Notes: generated by a model from the letters alone, not told the origin. DNA of 64,000 nucleotides from Chryseobacterium sp. W4I1 (GCF_030816115.1 NZ_JAUSXQ010000001.1:2232001-2296000); one strand, 5' to 3'. Positions 35,466 through 44,296 are shown, numbered from the stretch's first letter. Numbers and translations: made by a program.

Positions 35466-37496
35466 CTAATGTTCCTCAGATTTATTAGAAATTGTGCTGC
35501 TCATCAAGTCATCAGCTTTTTTATCTAACCCGGAACTTAACGGAATGAAAAATTTAAATGGATGCTTAACAAAATACCTGAAGATTTCTCTATAGATCTC
35601 ACTTACTTGTCCAAAGTTCATCTTTCTTGATCTGAACGCCAGGAACATTGATAAACTGAAACTTACAAGGAAGTTAAAGAATCCAATCAGGAAAACGGTG
35701 AAGAATGATATCCAGAAGGTATAGGCATCTACTGTGAAATCCTTTCCGTAAAGACCTAAAGCAAAATTTCCGGCAGCAAAAGTAATGTGTCTGATATCCA
35801 GATCCAGTCCGAAAAACATACCTACGGGTGCTGTAGCTCCCAAAAACACCCCAAACCAGAAATTGGAAACAATTCCCGGCCAGTTTTTAGCATAATATTT
35901 TGAGAGATTTTTGGCGAATTTTTTACCAAAGAAATTCCTGATTGACAAATTCTTGGCTATCCTTTCCGGAATCTGGTAAAACACAGAGTTGTTTCCGATA
36001 TTCCCTGAAATAATTCCAGAAATAAAGAGGTAAAAACCGGCGATACTGGCGTGTAATATGGCTTTGGATTTAAAAGGATCAAGATCCATTAATAATTTAT
36101 CTGATCTTTCAACAGCCAGGTTCTGGGAGAAAAAGACATCGAGACCGTAGATAATCGCCAAAGCTATCGGAAATGAGAGTAACACATTCCCTACAAAGGC
36201 AATAAACTGGCTTCTGAAAAGCTTAGATACGAGATGGGCAAATTCAGTATTGTTCCGTTTGCTGTTTCCTTCCTCAGACAATACCTTGGTCATGGTAGCT
36301 GCAGTCATTGCCGGTTGCTTTGTGGCTAATGTAAATCCCATCAGGTAAATCATCACAAATCCCATCGCATAGTTCATGGAATATAAAAATGCGTGCGAAA
36401 AATCACTCCCGGGAATGTATCCGTAAAGCATTTTCAAAACGCACAGCGCTCCTACAATGATCCCTCCGCCACTGGCTTTATAAAACATCGTCATATACTC
36501 TTTCCGGGTAGATGTGATGTAATGGGTACCTGTTTCTGCGGTATGATTGGTAATAAGGTGCGAGATCAGACGTGTACTGTCGTTGATCAGGTCTGCAATA
36601 TTATTTTTATGGGACTTATAATTCAGAATATTAAAGATCAACTGTTTTGATTTGATCATAACATCTTCATCATTATCGATCACCAGAAGCTGTACAATCT
36701 CATAGATTCTTTCGGTCTGCTGACGGATCTTTAAAAGCGATTGGTTGATCTTACCCGAAATACCGTATTTGGCAGAATTTTTAAAAGCTAAATTCACAAA
36801 TTCCTGACAGTGTTCCGTATAGATCTTGATCTGCTTATAGCGGCTGTCTTTGGAATGCAGCTTAACTTCCGGATCGTTTTTAATATCTTCTGTAAGGGCT
36901 TCCAGCTCATTTTGAAGAGCAAGAAACGGATTGTCCAGATTTCTGTACTGGGGAGCCATTCTCACCACCTCTACTTCCATCGCCATCCCTGTCACGCGCC
37001 AGGAAAGGATATTCATAGAAAAGATGAGTTCCTGCTTTACATTGGGTTTGATGATAAAATCTGAAGCGCCGAGAAGAGTCAAAAATTCATCGATCTCATT
37101 TTCGGGAAGATTGTGCAGGTATTTCAGATCTTTTTTAGGTCTCAGACTGACATTATCAATCATATACCACACCGTTTTTTCATTTTCTACAGGTGGCAGT
37201 ATTTTATTCAGTATTCTTTTTTTTAATTCAGGAAAGAAAGCATTTTCTGAAAGAATATTGGCTTCGGTAAGGGAAAGGTTGAATGGTCTTCCTTTGAAGA
37301 TATTGTGGATGTAATATTTGAAATTTTCAGCAAAATCCGGATTGTTTCTTAAAAAATTGAGGACATCTGTAAAATCTGCCCTTTTAATGCTCTCTAAAAA
37401 CTCGGCAAAAGGGTCTAAAGAAAGGGTCTCGTTCTTAAAAGAGAAATATTTTTTAAGAACTGTTTCAAAATTTGTGCTGGAATTAAAAAATTTCAT
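35466..37496 (-). CDS. PF10136 'site-specific recombinase' family membrane protein
   Basis: 676-aa protein of the family named after gonococcal Gcr. The N-terminal 330 residues are soluble and helical (ILRNNPDF, DNVSLRPKKDLKYLHNLPENEIDEFLTLLGASDFIIKP in parts, YKSHKNNIADLINDSTRLISHLITNH). The C-terminal half has about six to seven hydrophobic helices (MFYKASGGGIIVGALCVLKML, GFVMIYLMGFTLATKQPAMTAATM, FWFGVFLGATAPVGMFFGL). The KQPAMTAA segment is highly characteristic. There is no tyrosine- or serine-recombinase motif, so the recombinase label is historical. It is 13 nt downstream of mtgA. Confidence 0.82.
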   Translation of the reverse strand: MKFFNSSTNFETVLKKYFSFKNETLSLDPFAEFLESIKRADFTDVLNFLRNNPDFAENFKYYIHNIFKGRPFNLSLTEANILSENAFFPELKKRILNKILPPVENEKTVWYMIDNVSLRPKKDLKYLHNLPENEIDEFLTLLGASDFIIKPNVKQELIFSMNILSWRVTGMAMEVEVVRMAPQYRNLDNPFLALQNELEALTEDIKNDPEVKLHSKDSRYKQIKIYTEHCQEFVNLAFKNSAKYGISGKINQSLLKIRQQTERIYEIVQLLVIDNDEDVMIKSKQLIFNILNYKSHKNNIADLINDSTRLISHLITNHTAETGTHYITSTRKEYMTMFYKASGGGIIVGALCVLKMLYGYIPGSDFSHAFLYSMNYAMGFVMIYLMGFTLATKQPAMTAATMTKVLSEEGNSKRNNTEFAHLVSKLFRSQFIAFVGNVLLSFPIALAIIYGLDVFFSQNLAVERSDKLLMDLDPFKSKAILHASIAGFYLFISGIISGNIGNNSVFYQIPERIAKNLSIRNFFGKKFAKNLSKYYAKNWPGIVSNFWFGVFLGATAPVGMFFGLDLDIRHITFAAGNFALGLYGKDFTVDAYTFWISFFTVFLIGFFNFLVSFSLSMFLAFRSRKMNFGQVSEIYREIFRYFVKHPFKFFIPLSSGLDKKADDLMSSTISNKSEEH

Positions 37497-37509
37497 TAGT
37501 ACAAAGATA

Positions 37510-38154
37510 CTATTTCAAACTCACATTCCTCATCTGTCTCATGATCCAATTATGTTTCTTCCTTAAATAAGGTGATGGATTATTAGGATCATATTTTTTT
37601 GGATTAGGTAGTACAGCTGCAATCCAGGCTGCATCTGAAGCGCTGAGATCTTTGGAAGATTTTCCAAAATAATACTGAGCTGCTGCTTCCACACCAAATA
37701 CGCCGCGTCCCATTTCTATAGAATTCAGGTATCTTTCCAGAATAATATCTTTGCTCCAGACTTTCTCTATGATAAAGGTATATACTGCTTCCAGTCCTTT
37801 TCTGATCCAGCTTCTGCCCTGCCACAGGAAAATATTTTTGGCAGTCTGCTGGGAGATCGTACTTCCGCCACGGATTTTTTTCCCTTTTTCATTATTTTTC
37901 ATTGCTTTTTCAATGGCCGTATAATCAAAGCCGTTATGAACAAAGAATTTTTGGTCTTCAGAAGCAATCACCGCTTTTTTGACATTATTTCCCATCTCTT
38001 CATAGGAAATATAATCTCTGTGAAGCTTTCCATATTCAAAAAGGCCTCCTATCTGCGTAATAGTAATAGGCGGATTAAAAAACCTGCCCCAGATAATAAA
38101 CACTACATTCAGTACAAGGACGATGAAAATGAACTGTTTAATTTTTTTCCACAT
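37510..38154 (-). CDS. mtgA: Monofunctional peptidoglycan glycosyltransferase
   Basis: 214-aa GT51 enzyme polymerising lipid II into glycan strands at the inner membrane. N-terminal membrane helix (FIFIVLVLNVVFIIWG), then the GT51 motifs: KAVIASEDQKFFVHNGFD (catalytic Glu in ASED), KKIRGGSTISQQTAKNIFL, the KGLEAVYTFIIEKVWSKDIILERYLNSIEMGRGVFGVEAAAQYYFGK region and LSASDAAWIAAVLPNPKKYDP. No transpeptidase domain. Its stop precedes the PF10136 gene by 13 nt, suggesting co-transcription. Confidence 0.96.
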   Translation of the reverse strand: MWKKIKQFIFIVLVLNVVFIIWGRFFNPPITITQIGGLFEYGKLHRDYISYEEMGNNVKKAVIASEDQKFFVHNGFDYTAIEKAMKNNEKGKKIRGGSTISQQTAKNIFLWQGRSWIRKGLEAVYTFIIEKVWSKDIILERYLNSIEMGRGVFGVEAAAQYYFGKSSKDLSASDAAWIAAVLPNPKKYDPNNPSPYLRKKHNWIMRQMRNVSLK

Positions 38155-38199
38155 AACTTTTCATAAAAAGGAACTGCAAAAATAAGCAAATCCCCGGAT

Positions 38200-39246
38200 T
38201 TATTGAAGTTCTTTCATATAGGTCAGTTGATATTCAGGAAGAAGTTCGGGATGGAAGATCTTAATATAGTCTTTCAGGATAAGATCTGCTCTTACAGCAC
38301 CACTTTCAAAAAAGTCATTGGCTTTCTGCTTTTCTTTTCCTGCAATAGTGTATATTTTCCCTTTGCTGAATACATCCAATTTACCATAAAACGGATTCAT
38401 TCCCAACATTTCTTTTTTTGATGTATGGCTTCCGGCATTTACCCAATATTGTACCCCTGCTGATTTGGCATATACTTCTTCAAAGCTCATGGTCAGAGAT
38501 TTTTCATCTTTATTATCTTTCATAATGTAAGAAGCATTGGCGTCTGAAATATAATTGGCCACTGATGTTTTACCACCCGGAAGATACCAGACTGATCCGT
38601 ACATTTCATTGGCCAGCACTACGGGCTTTTCTTTTGCCTTTAAAGCCAGCTTTTTCAATTCACTATAATTTTTTTCAACTTCCTCATATTTAGCCTGAGA
38701 TTCTTTTTCTTTTCCGAAAAATTCTCCAAAAAGTTTGATGTAAGCCGTTTTTTCTAATGGGCTTTGCTCCATATATTCATCAAGGAAAATTACCTGTATC
38801 CCATTATTCTTTAGCAATTGATAAGCATTATCAAAACTGGCAATATAGTTTGTGAAAATAGCATCAGGTTTCAGAGAAATGATCTTTTCTACATCATATT
38901 TCTGCTCGCTTCCTACGTTCTGGATCTTTCCTTCTTTTAAAAGATTTTGAATTTTTTCTGAATAAATATATTCCGGACTTGAAACCCCGATGATCATATC
39001 TTCAGCTCCCAATTCAGAAATATACCCTGCCATGCTTGCATTTAAAAGGATAATTTTTTTGAATGGCGTCTGATTTTGCTTAAAACTATAGGTGAAATTT
39101 CCCGACTTCAGTTCTAAAAGACCATCATGCTCCTTAAATTGGGTACGGTTTGAGATTTGAGTCCAGTCTGAGGACGAATTTTTTTGTTCTCTTTTACAGG
39201 AGATTAGCGCTATAACTGTAAATAAAAGTAAAATTCTCTGTTTCAT
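38200..39246 (-). CDS. Periplasmic-binding lipoprotein (BtuF/FepB-like)
   Basis: 348-aa lipoprotein (VIALISCKREQ) with the helical-backbone binding fold of iron-siderophore/cobalamin ABC systems: KKIILLNASMAGYISELGAEDMIIGVS, YDVEKIISLKPDAIFTNY, NNGIQVIFLDEYMEQSPLEKTAYIKLFGEFFGKE, and the terminal lobe with VWYLPGGKTSVANYISDANAS. No permease or ATPase gene is adjacent, so partners are elsewhere. The ligand is uncertain: corrinoid, haem or ferric siderophore. Confidence 0.85.
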   Translation of the reverse strand: MKQRILLLFTVIALISCKREQKNSSSDWTQISNRTQFKEHDGLLELKSGNFTYSFKQNQTPFKKIILLNASMAGYISELGAEDMIIGVSSPEYIYSEKIQNLLKEGKIQNVGSEQKYDVEKIISLKPDAIFTNYIASFDNAYQLLKNNGIQVIFLDEYMEQSPLEKTAYIKLFGEFFGKEKESQAKYEEVEKNYSELKKLALKAKEKPVVLANEMYGSVWYLPGGKTSVANYISDANASYIMKDNKDEKSLTMSFEEVYAKSAGVQYWVNAGSHTSKKEMLGMNPFYGKLDVFSKGKIYTIAGKEKQKANDFFESGAVRADLILKDYIKIFHPELLPEYQLTYMKELQ

Positions 39247-39270
39247 CTTTCAAAGAAAAGAAAAAAGTGC

Positions 39271-39278
39271 TATATTTG
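39271..39278 (+). promoter_or_regulatory. -7 element of tRNA-Arg
   Basis: TATATTTG matches TAnnTTTG and lies 27 nt upstream of the mature tRNA. No clear TTG at the expected -33 distance, where the divergent lipoprotein gene begins. Confidence 0.6.
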
Positions 39279-39305
39279 CAAACCTTAAAACAACAAGGAA
39301 ACAAT

Positions 39306-39379
39306 GGCCTCGTGGCGCAACTGAATAGCGCATCTGATTACGGCTCAGAAGGTTACAGGTTTGAATCCTGTCGAGGTCA
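39306..39379 (+). tRNA. tRNA-Arg (anticodon ACG)
   Basis: 74 nt folding as a full cloverleaf: acceptor GGCCTCG/CGAGGTC (one G-U) with discriminator A at 39379; D arm GCGC...GCGC; anticodon stem TCTGA/TCAGA with loop TTACGGC, giving anticodon ACG (read as ICG); T arm ACAGG-TTTGAAT-CCTGT. CCA is not encoded. A terminator follows. This is the left neighbour of the stress block, and tRNA-Arg genes are common integration sites, though no integrase or repeated tRNA end is seen. Confidence 0.97.
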
Positions 39380-39392
39380 CACACAGCCAAAT

Positions 39393-39427
39393 GGCTCCAT
39401 TTTAATCTAAATGGAGCTGTTTTTTTG
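39393..39427 (+). terminator. Terminator of tRNA-Arg
   Basis: Arms GGCTCCATTT (39393-39402) and AAATGGAGCT (39409-39418; one G-T pair at the base) with loop TAATCT, followed by seven T's. Confidence 0.85.
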
Positions 39428-39766
39428 TTTTTTATGCCAGAGCATACCAGAATAATGTTTTATAAAACTTTAATAAAACCTATTCAAATATTCATTTTTT
39501 GCGCAAAAGTTAATTTTTTTTACATCATTCCTAAAATGCCTCTTTTAGGTACATTATTTTTATTGATGATTTCAACCTCGCTATAAAAAAGTTCTTTCCA
39601 TTGATGTTAACGCTGTCCTAGTACTAATAATTTGTTTCTTTTTTGTTGATTGTTTAATTTTAATATAACAATTTATACTGATAAAAATGCTGGACATGTA
39701 ACCAGTTTAATAAATCACATTTTATATAATTTTTCTATTAATTATAAAACTTCATTAAAAATTGAA
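39428..39766. other. Gene-free AT-rich interval upstream of the dps regulatory site
   Basis: No supported gene. An open frame reading into dps from 39650 exists but covers the regulatory site and shows no protein-like composition. Confidence 0.65.
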
Positions 39767-39833
39767 TTCACCGACTCAATTTGCCCATTCACCGAAAAAG
39801 TCATCATTTTTTTAAGATTCATTCTGAACTTTA
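39767..39833 (+). promoter_or_regulatory. Direct-repeat regulatory site and promoter box of dps (proposed LytTR site 1)
   Basis: TTCACCGA at 39767-39774 and again at 39788-39795 (start-to-start 21 bp, two helical turns), a 30-bp spacer, then GAACTTTA (39826-39833) in the -7 position. The ATG is 82 bp beyond the second repeat. The layout repeats at 44742 and 47773. No TTG -33 is present, as expected for an activator-dependent promoter. Confidence 0.75.
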
Positions 39834-39877
39834 CATCAGAAAAAGAGCAATACCGCTCTTACTTAAATCTTAAAATT

Positions 39878-40354
39878 ATGAAAACAAACATCGGACTTAC
39901 AGAGCAAAACACAGAAGCTGTTGCAGAACAATTGGCGAAATTATTAGCTGACGAAACTGTACTTTACATAAAAACCAGAAATGCCCATTGGAACGTGACT
40001 GGCGATAATTTCCACGCAAACCATATTTTTTTTGAAGAACAGTACAAACAGTTGGACGAGTTGATTGATAGCGTTGCAGAACGTCTAAGAAAAATCGGAC
40101 ATTACGCACCTGCCACAATGAAAATCTATCTTGAATTGACGCACCTTACCGAATACAGCGACAGAACCAATGACGGATTAGGCTTTATGAAAGATTTACT
40201 AAAAGACCACGAAAGCATCATCGATTTTCTAAGAGGAAACGTAACACCTTTCGCTGAAAAATACAAAGATTACGGTTCTAGCGACTTCATCACTGGCCTG
40301 ATAGAAACGCACGAAGAAATGGCCTGGATGATTCGTTCTTACTTCAGAAATTAA
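39878..40354 (+). CDS. dps: Dps-family ferroxidase/DNA-protecting protein
   Basis: 158-aa ferritin-like protein that forms a 12-mer storing iron and detoxifying peroxide. Ferroxidase ligands are visible: KTRNAHWNVTGDNFHANHIFFEEQYKQLDELIDSVAERLRKIG, quoted here as NAHWNVTG (His), HIFFEEQYKQLDELID (Asp/Glu) and ERLRKIGHYAPATM. The start was chosen at MKTNIGLTE (39878): it gives the usual length, and upstream frame would run through the regulatory site. It leads the stress block; the LytTR regulator gene follows 54 nt later. Confidence 0.95.
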   Translation: MKTNIGLTEQNTEAVAEQLAKLLADETVLYIKTRNAHWNVTGDNFHANHIFFEEQYKQLDELIDSVAERLRKIGHYAPATMKIYLELTHLTEYSDRTNDGLGFMKDLLKDHESIIDFLRGNVTPFAEKYKDYGSSDFITGLIETHEEMAWMIRSYFRN

Positions 40355-40376
40355 AGAAAATAAGAAAAGGAATAAT

Positions 40377-40384
40377 TATATTTG
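40377..40384 (+). promoter_or_regulatory. -7 element ahead of the response-regulator gene
   Basis: TATATTTG, 24 nt upstream of the ATG, with no clear -33. It would allow the regulator to be expressed independently of dps. Confidence 0.5.
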
Positions 40385-40408
40385 TGTCAACCATAATAAA
40401 CTATCTCT

Positions 40409-41104
40409 ATGAAAGCCTTGATTGTTGATGATAACGATATCGCGAGAACCACGCTCGCACATTTGGCAAAACAAGTCCCGAATTTGACGATTGTCAACGA
40501 ATATTCCAACGCGATTGAAGCTTACAATCATTTGCAGAACAATCAGGTGGATTTGATATTTCTCGATATCGAAATGCCGGAAATGACGGGAATCGAACTC
40601 ACCAAAAACCTTGCAGGAAAAGATATCATCATCATTTTTACGTCTTCAAATAAGGATTACGCACTCGAAGCTTTCGAACTGAATATCGCAGATTACATCC
40701 TGAAACCCGTAATGCCTGCAAGATTTTTACAGGCGGTAAGCAAAGCACAATCGATTTTGGAAAGCAGAAAAGAAGATGTTGAAGTGACCAAAGATGAGTT
40801 CCTTTTCGTCAGAGATTCCAATATCACAAGGCGTTTGAGGCTCGACGATATTTTTTATGCAGAGGCAATGGGCGATTACGTGAAGTTTTACACAAGGGAA
40901 AAAATGTTTGCCATCCACGGCAAGATGAAAACGGCGGAAGAACGTCTCCCGAAAGACCATTTTATCAGAGTTCATCGCTCTTACATCGTTTCGGTTGGTA
41001 AGATAGACACCCTTCAGGACGGCGGAATTATGATAAACGGAAAATTCATTCCCGTTGCTGATGCGTACAGAAGAGCGCTCAACACCAGAATGAATGTTTT
41101 TTAG
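40409..41104 (+). CDS. LytTR-family response regulator
   Basis: 231-aa DNA-binding regulator. REC domain: LIVDDNDIARTTL, phosphoacceptor Asp53 in DLIFLDIEMPEMTG, IIIIFTSSNKDYALEAFELNIADYILKP (conserved T/S and K). LytTR domain (about 130-231): LFVRDSNITRRLRLDDIFYAEAMGDYVKFYT, then LPKDHFIRVHRSYIVSVGKID and FIPVADAYRRAL, the hallmarks of the family. LytTR proteins bind pairs of short direct repeats about 21 bp apart, exactly the arrangement found at three promoters here. It lies between dps and a hybrid histidine kinase, its presumed phosphodonor system. Confidence 0.95.
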   Translation: MKALIVDDNDIARTTLAHLAKQVPNLTIVNEYSNAIEAYNHLQNNQVDLIFLDIEMPEMTGIELTKNLAGKDIIIIFTSSNKDYALEAFELNIADYILKPVMPARFLQAVSKAQSILESRKEDVEVTKDEFLFVRDSNITRRLRLDDIFYAEAMGDYVKFYTREKMFAIHGKMKTAEERLPKDHFIRVHRSYIVSVGKIDTLQDGGIMINGKFIPVADAYRRALNTRMNVF

Positions 41105-41126
41105 AATTAGCCAGATTTATTAATTA

Positions 41127-41254
41127 TTTATTTGGGCAGCTTTATCCGCCTTCCGCTCCCAATCTTTTTTGCAGACGATTTCAGTTTTAAATGGAAATTA
41201 ATTCAAAGCAAAAAAGGATTTCCGCTCAAGTCGGGCTGCAGATTCAGTGTATAA
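41127..41254. repeat. Palindromic intergenic element, copy 1
   Basis: One end (41127-41155, TTTATTTGGGCAGC and TATCCGCCTTCCG) and the other (about 41223-41254, CTCAAGTCGGGCTGCAGATT) recur in inverted orientation at 50741-50878. An inner stem CTTTTTTGC/GCAAAAAAG is present. The interior differs from copy 2. Confidence 0.75.
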
Positions 41255-41280
41255 GAAGTATTATCATAAAACAGTGTTTT

Positions 41281-41324
41281 GTCATTCCGTAGGAATCTCA
41301 ACAGTTAGATTTCTACGAGATGAC
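41281..41324. repeat. Short palindromic intergenic element
   Basis: Arms 41281-41298 (GTCATTCCGTAGGAATCT) and 41307-41324 (AGATTTCTACGAGATGAC) pair with few mismatches. A related half-copy is at 44263-44296. Confidence 0.65.
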
Positions 41325-41355
41325 AAACTATATGTTATAAAGCACATATTCATTT

Positions 41356-43569
41356 ATGAAAAAAATATCCTCAGTAATGGGAAACAGACGGTTCAGCTAT
41401 TTCATCATCCTCACATTTATTGCGGGTTCTCTCCTATTGATAGCGGTTCAAATCAATTCGGCTAAAAATACCAAAGAACTTATTAAAAATAACAACAGAC
41501 TTCTGAACGAGTTGCGTTCAAGTAATCATTTACGTGAAATCGACCGTGATATTCTCGGCGTGGAAAGCAGAATCAGAGCTTCCATAGCAACCAATGACAC
41601 CACTCATCTTGAAGGAATCGACCAGAAAATTAATCAGATAGAAAATTTTCTAGATTCGCTTTCCAAAGACAATTCAGATGGCGTAGAAGAAAAGCTGATT
41701 CACAGATTGAGCGTTCTTGCGATGGAAAAGAAAACAACGAAGGATAAATTATTGCTTCGTTACCACACCCTTGGAAACATGGACGACAACACTTCCATTG
41801 CCAATCCAAGAGCCCGAAAAATTTCAAACGAAATCACTTTTATCACTGCAAAAATTTACGAAAGCCGAAAACTTCATATGGTTGACCTCAGCAGAGAGAC
41901 TGAAGCGATGGGACAAAAAGCAAGGTTGTATGATATTTCCTTATTGATTCTTTTGATTTTAAGTGGTTCAATTGTCGGTTATCACATTCTACGTCAGTTC
42001 AAACGTCAGCGATTGTTGATTCAGGAATTGGATGTTGCGGAGAAAAAAGCATCGGTTGCCGCACAGACCAAAGAAAATTTCCTAGCCAATATGAGCCACG
42101 AAATCAGAACTCCTTTGAGCGGAATTCTGGGCTTTACAAACCTTTTACAAAAAAGACCTTTGGATGAAACCTCTAAAGAATTTGTCTCATCAATTCAACG
42201 TTCAGGAGAGAATCTGATGGCAATTGTTAATGATATTCTCGATTTATCAAAAATTGAAGCCGGTATGATGCGCATTACCAAAGGCATATTCAGCATCAAT
42301 GGATTAGCTAATTCCGTTGAAACATTTTTTATGGAACGCGCCAAAGAAAAAGGATTGACGATTTCCAGCAAAATCGACACCTCAATTCCTGATACTTTGA
42401 ATGGCGATGCCACAAGACTGACTCAGATTCTGGTCAACCTCATCGGAAATGCCATCAAATTTACGCATCAGGGAACTATCAATATCGAAATTTACAATAA
42501 ACAACAGACCGAAAACGAAATCATTGTCGGCTTTAAAGTTTCTGACACGGGGATCGGAATCGATAAAGAAAAACTCATTGAAGTCTTTGAAAGATTCAAT
42601 CAGGGCGAAGATTCAACGACACGAAATTACGGAGGAACCGGACTTGGTTTATCGATTGTGAAAAGCCTGATTCAGTTGCAGAACGGCGATATCGAAGTGA
42701 TAAGCGAACAGGGAAAAGGGACCACTTTCCATTTTTATATTCCTTACACAATTGCGAAAGAACAGCTTAATGTAATTCCTAAAATTGATATAGATTATTT
42801 TAAAGATAAAACAAATACACCTTTGAGAGTGCTAATCGTGGATGATAACGCTATCAATCAAAATCTAATGAAGCACCTTCTCTCACAATGGAACGTCGAT
42901 TTTGATACTGCAAACAATGGTCTGGAAGCAGTAGAATTTCTCAGAAACAACGACTGTGATTTGGTTTTAATGGACATCCAAATGCCGCAAATGGACGGTT
43001 ACGTGGCCACACAAACAATCCGTGAAGAACTTAAACTGAACACGCCAATCATCGCAATGACCGCACACGCTTTGGCGGGCGAACGCGAAAGATGTATGAG
43101 TCGTGGAATGAACGAATACATTTCAAAACCTATCATAGAGGAAGAATTATTCAAACTAATTTCAAATTTCGGACTGAAAGAAAACGTAAAAACGGGAACG
43201 AAAACCGAAGAAATCGTTTCTAATTACGAGTTCATCGACCTTACTTATTTGAAGTCTATCAGCAATGGCGACAAAAATTTTGAAAGAACCGTGACGCAGC
43301 AGTTTTTAGATAATGTCCCAACTCATTTGCAGGAACTGAAACTGGCTTATGAAAACAAAGATTTCGAATTACTAAAATTGAAAGCACACGATTTGAAATC
43401 GAGTGTTGCGATAATGGGTTTGCTTCCTCTATTAGAGGAAAAATTAGATATTTTAGAACTAACAACCGAAGAAAATCCGGCATCAGAAAAAACTTTGGAA
43501 GAACTAGAAGATGTTTTGCTGAAATCTTTCTTTGAAACAAAATTATTTATGCAAGCCATCGATCATTAA
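41356..43569 (+). CDS. Hybrid sensor histidine kinase (HK-REC-HPt)
   Basis: 737-aa inner-membrane sensor. Two transmembrane helices (about 14-32 and 193-212) enclose a 160-residue helical extracytoplasmic sensor. HisKA with phospho-His248 (NMSHEIRTPLSGILGF); HATPase with LVNLIGNAIKFT, DTGIGI and GGTGLGLSI (about 426); REC with LIVDDNAINQN, Asp540 in LVLMDIQMPQMDGY and MTAHAL; terminal HPt with His678 in KAHDLKSSVAIMG. All four phosphorelay residues are intact, so it can pass phosphate His-Asp-His to a separate regulator, here presumably the LytTR protein 251 bp upstream. Confidence 0.96.
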   Translation: MKKISSVMGNRRFSYFIILTFIAGSLLLIAVQINSAKNTKELIKNNNRLLNELRSSNHLREIDRDILGVESRIRASIATNDTTHLEGIDQKINQIENFLDSLSKDNSDGVEEKLIHRLSVLAMEKKTTKDKLLLRYHTLGNMDDNTSIANPRARKISNEITFITAKIYESRKLHMVDLSRETEAMGQKARLYDISLLILLILSGSIVGYHILRQFKRQRLLIQELDVAEKKASVAAQTKENFLANMSHEIRTPLSGILGFTNLLQKRPLDETSKEFVSSIQRSGENLMAIVNDILDLSKIEAGMMRITKGIFSINGLANSVETFFMERAKEKGLTISSKIDTSIPDTLNGDATRLTQILVNLIGNAIKFTHQGTINIEIYNKQQTENEIIVGFKVSDTGIGIDKEKLIEVFERFNQGEDSTTRNYGGTGLGLSIVKSLIQLQNGDIEVISEQGKGTTFHFYIPYTIAKEQLNVIPKIDIDYFKDKTNTPLRVLIVDDNAINQNLMKHLLSQWNVDFDTANNGLEAVEFLRNNDCDLVLMDIQMPQMDGYVATQTIREELKLNTPIIAMTAHALAGERERCMSRGMNEYISKPIIEEELFKLISNFGLKENVKTGTKTEEIVSNYEFIDLTYLKSISNGDKNFERTVTQQFLDNVPTHLQELKLAYENKDFELLKLKAHDLKSSVAIMGLLPLLEEKLDILELTTEENPASEKTLEELEDVLLKSFFETKLFMQAIDH

Positions 43570-43591
43570 ATTATTAAAAACCAATCTCATT

Positions 43592-44143
43592 ATGGAAACT
43601 CAAGGCGCATCTGTGGTTATCACACATCACGTTTTGGCCGGAAAACAAATCGAATATGAAAAATGGCTGGAAGAAATTCTACCCGTTTCCAAAAGTGCCA
43701 AAGGTTTTATCGACTGGCAAATCATTCGTCCGATTCCCGATCTGACGTTTGTTTACACGGTGATTATCCGCTTTGACACGATTGAAAATCTCAGAACCTG
43801 GATGGAATCTGATACCAGAAGAAAATTGATTGATAAAGCCCATCCATTATTCACAAAAGAAGATAATTACGAAATCAAATCCGGACTGGATTTTTTGTTC
43901 TATGGCGAAAAAACAGACACCAAAGTTCCGGTTCGATGGAAACAATATCTGACAACTTGGTCTGCCATTTTTCCTTTGTCACTCTTGATGCAATTGTTAT
44001 TATTGCCCTCTTTAAGATTAATGAATATTCCTGCCAATGGTTATTTTGATACGTTAGTGAGTACCGGCTGTCTGGTTTTTTTGGTGATTTACGTGGTGAT
44101 GCCGAATTACACGAAGCTGATTAGAAAATGGCTTTATAAGTAA
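43592..44143 (+). CDS. ABM-domain (antibiotic biosynthesis monooxygenase-like) membrane protein
   Basis: 183-aa protein with an N-terminal dimeric alpha/beta-barrel ABM domain (ASVVITHHVLAGKQIEYEKWLEEILPVSKSAKGFIDWQIIRP, in parts; LRTWMESDTRRKLIDKAHPLF) and a C-terminal two-helix membrane anchor (TTWSAIFPLSLLMQLLLLPSL, LVSTGCLVFLVIYVVMPNY), as in COG3224 proteins. The start was chosen at METQGASV (43592); the longer frame from 43532 overlaps the kinase gene. It follows the kinase by 22 nt and probably shares its transcript. Enzymatic activity is unproven. Confidence 0.88.
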   Translation: METQGASVVITHHVLAGKQIEYEKWLEEILPVSKSAKGFIDWQIIRPIPDLTFVYTVIIRFDTIENLRTWMESDTRRKLIDKAHPLFTKEDNYEIKSGLDFLFYGEKTDTKVPVRWKQYLTTWSAIFPLSLLMQLLLLPSLRLMNIPANGYFDTLVSTGCLVFLVIYVVMPNYTKLIRKWLYK

Positions 44144-44262
44144 TTGAATATTCATCTAAATCTATTTAAAATCATTGGAATTTTCCAGTGATTTTTTTGT
44201 GCCATTTTTTGTAATTCAAAAAGAATCTAAACTGCCTAGATTCACTTCATCGAACCACTTCA

Positions 44263-44296
44263 TTAGGTTTCCTACGTAATGACAAACTGTGTGTGT
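44263..44296. repeat. Half-copy of the 41281 palindromic element
   Basis: The segment containing TTTCCTACGTAATGACAAAC matches the right arm and outflank of 41281-41324 (TTTCTACGAGATGACAAAC). The left arm is not recognisable. Confidence 0.5.

Noticed and set aside
35466..37496. PF10136 'site-specific recombinase' as a sign of a mobile element
   Set aside because: It has many membrane helices and no catalytic Tyr or Ser recombinase motif; the name is historical.
39650..39877. Extended start of Dps (76 extra residues)
   Set aside because: It runs through the direct-repeat regulatory site and has no protein-like composition; Dps is normally about 155-160 aa.
43532..43591. Longer start of the ABM-domain protein overlapping the kinase gene
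   Set aside because: The extra 20 residues do not belong to the domain and would overlap the kinase stop.
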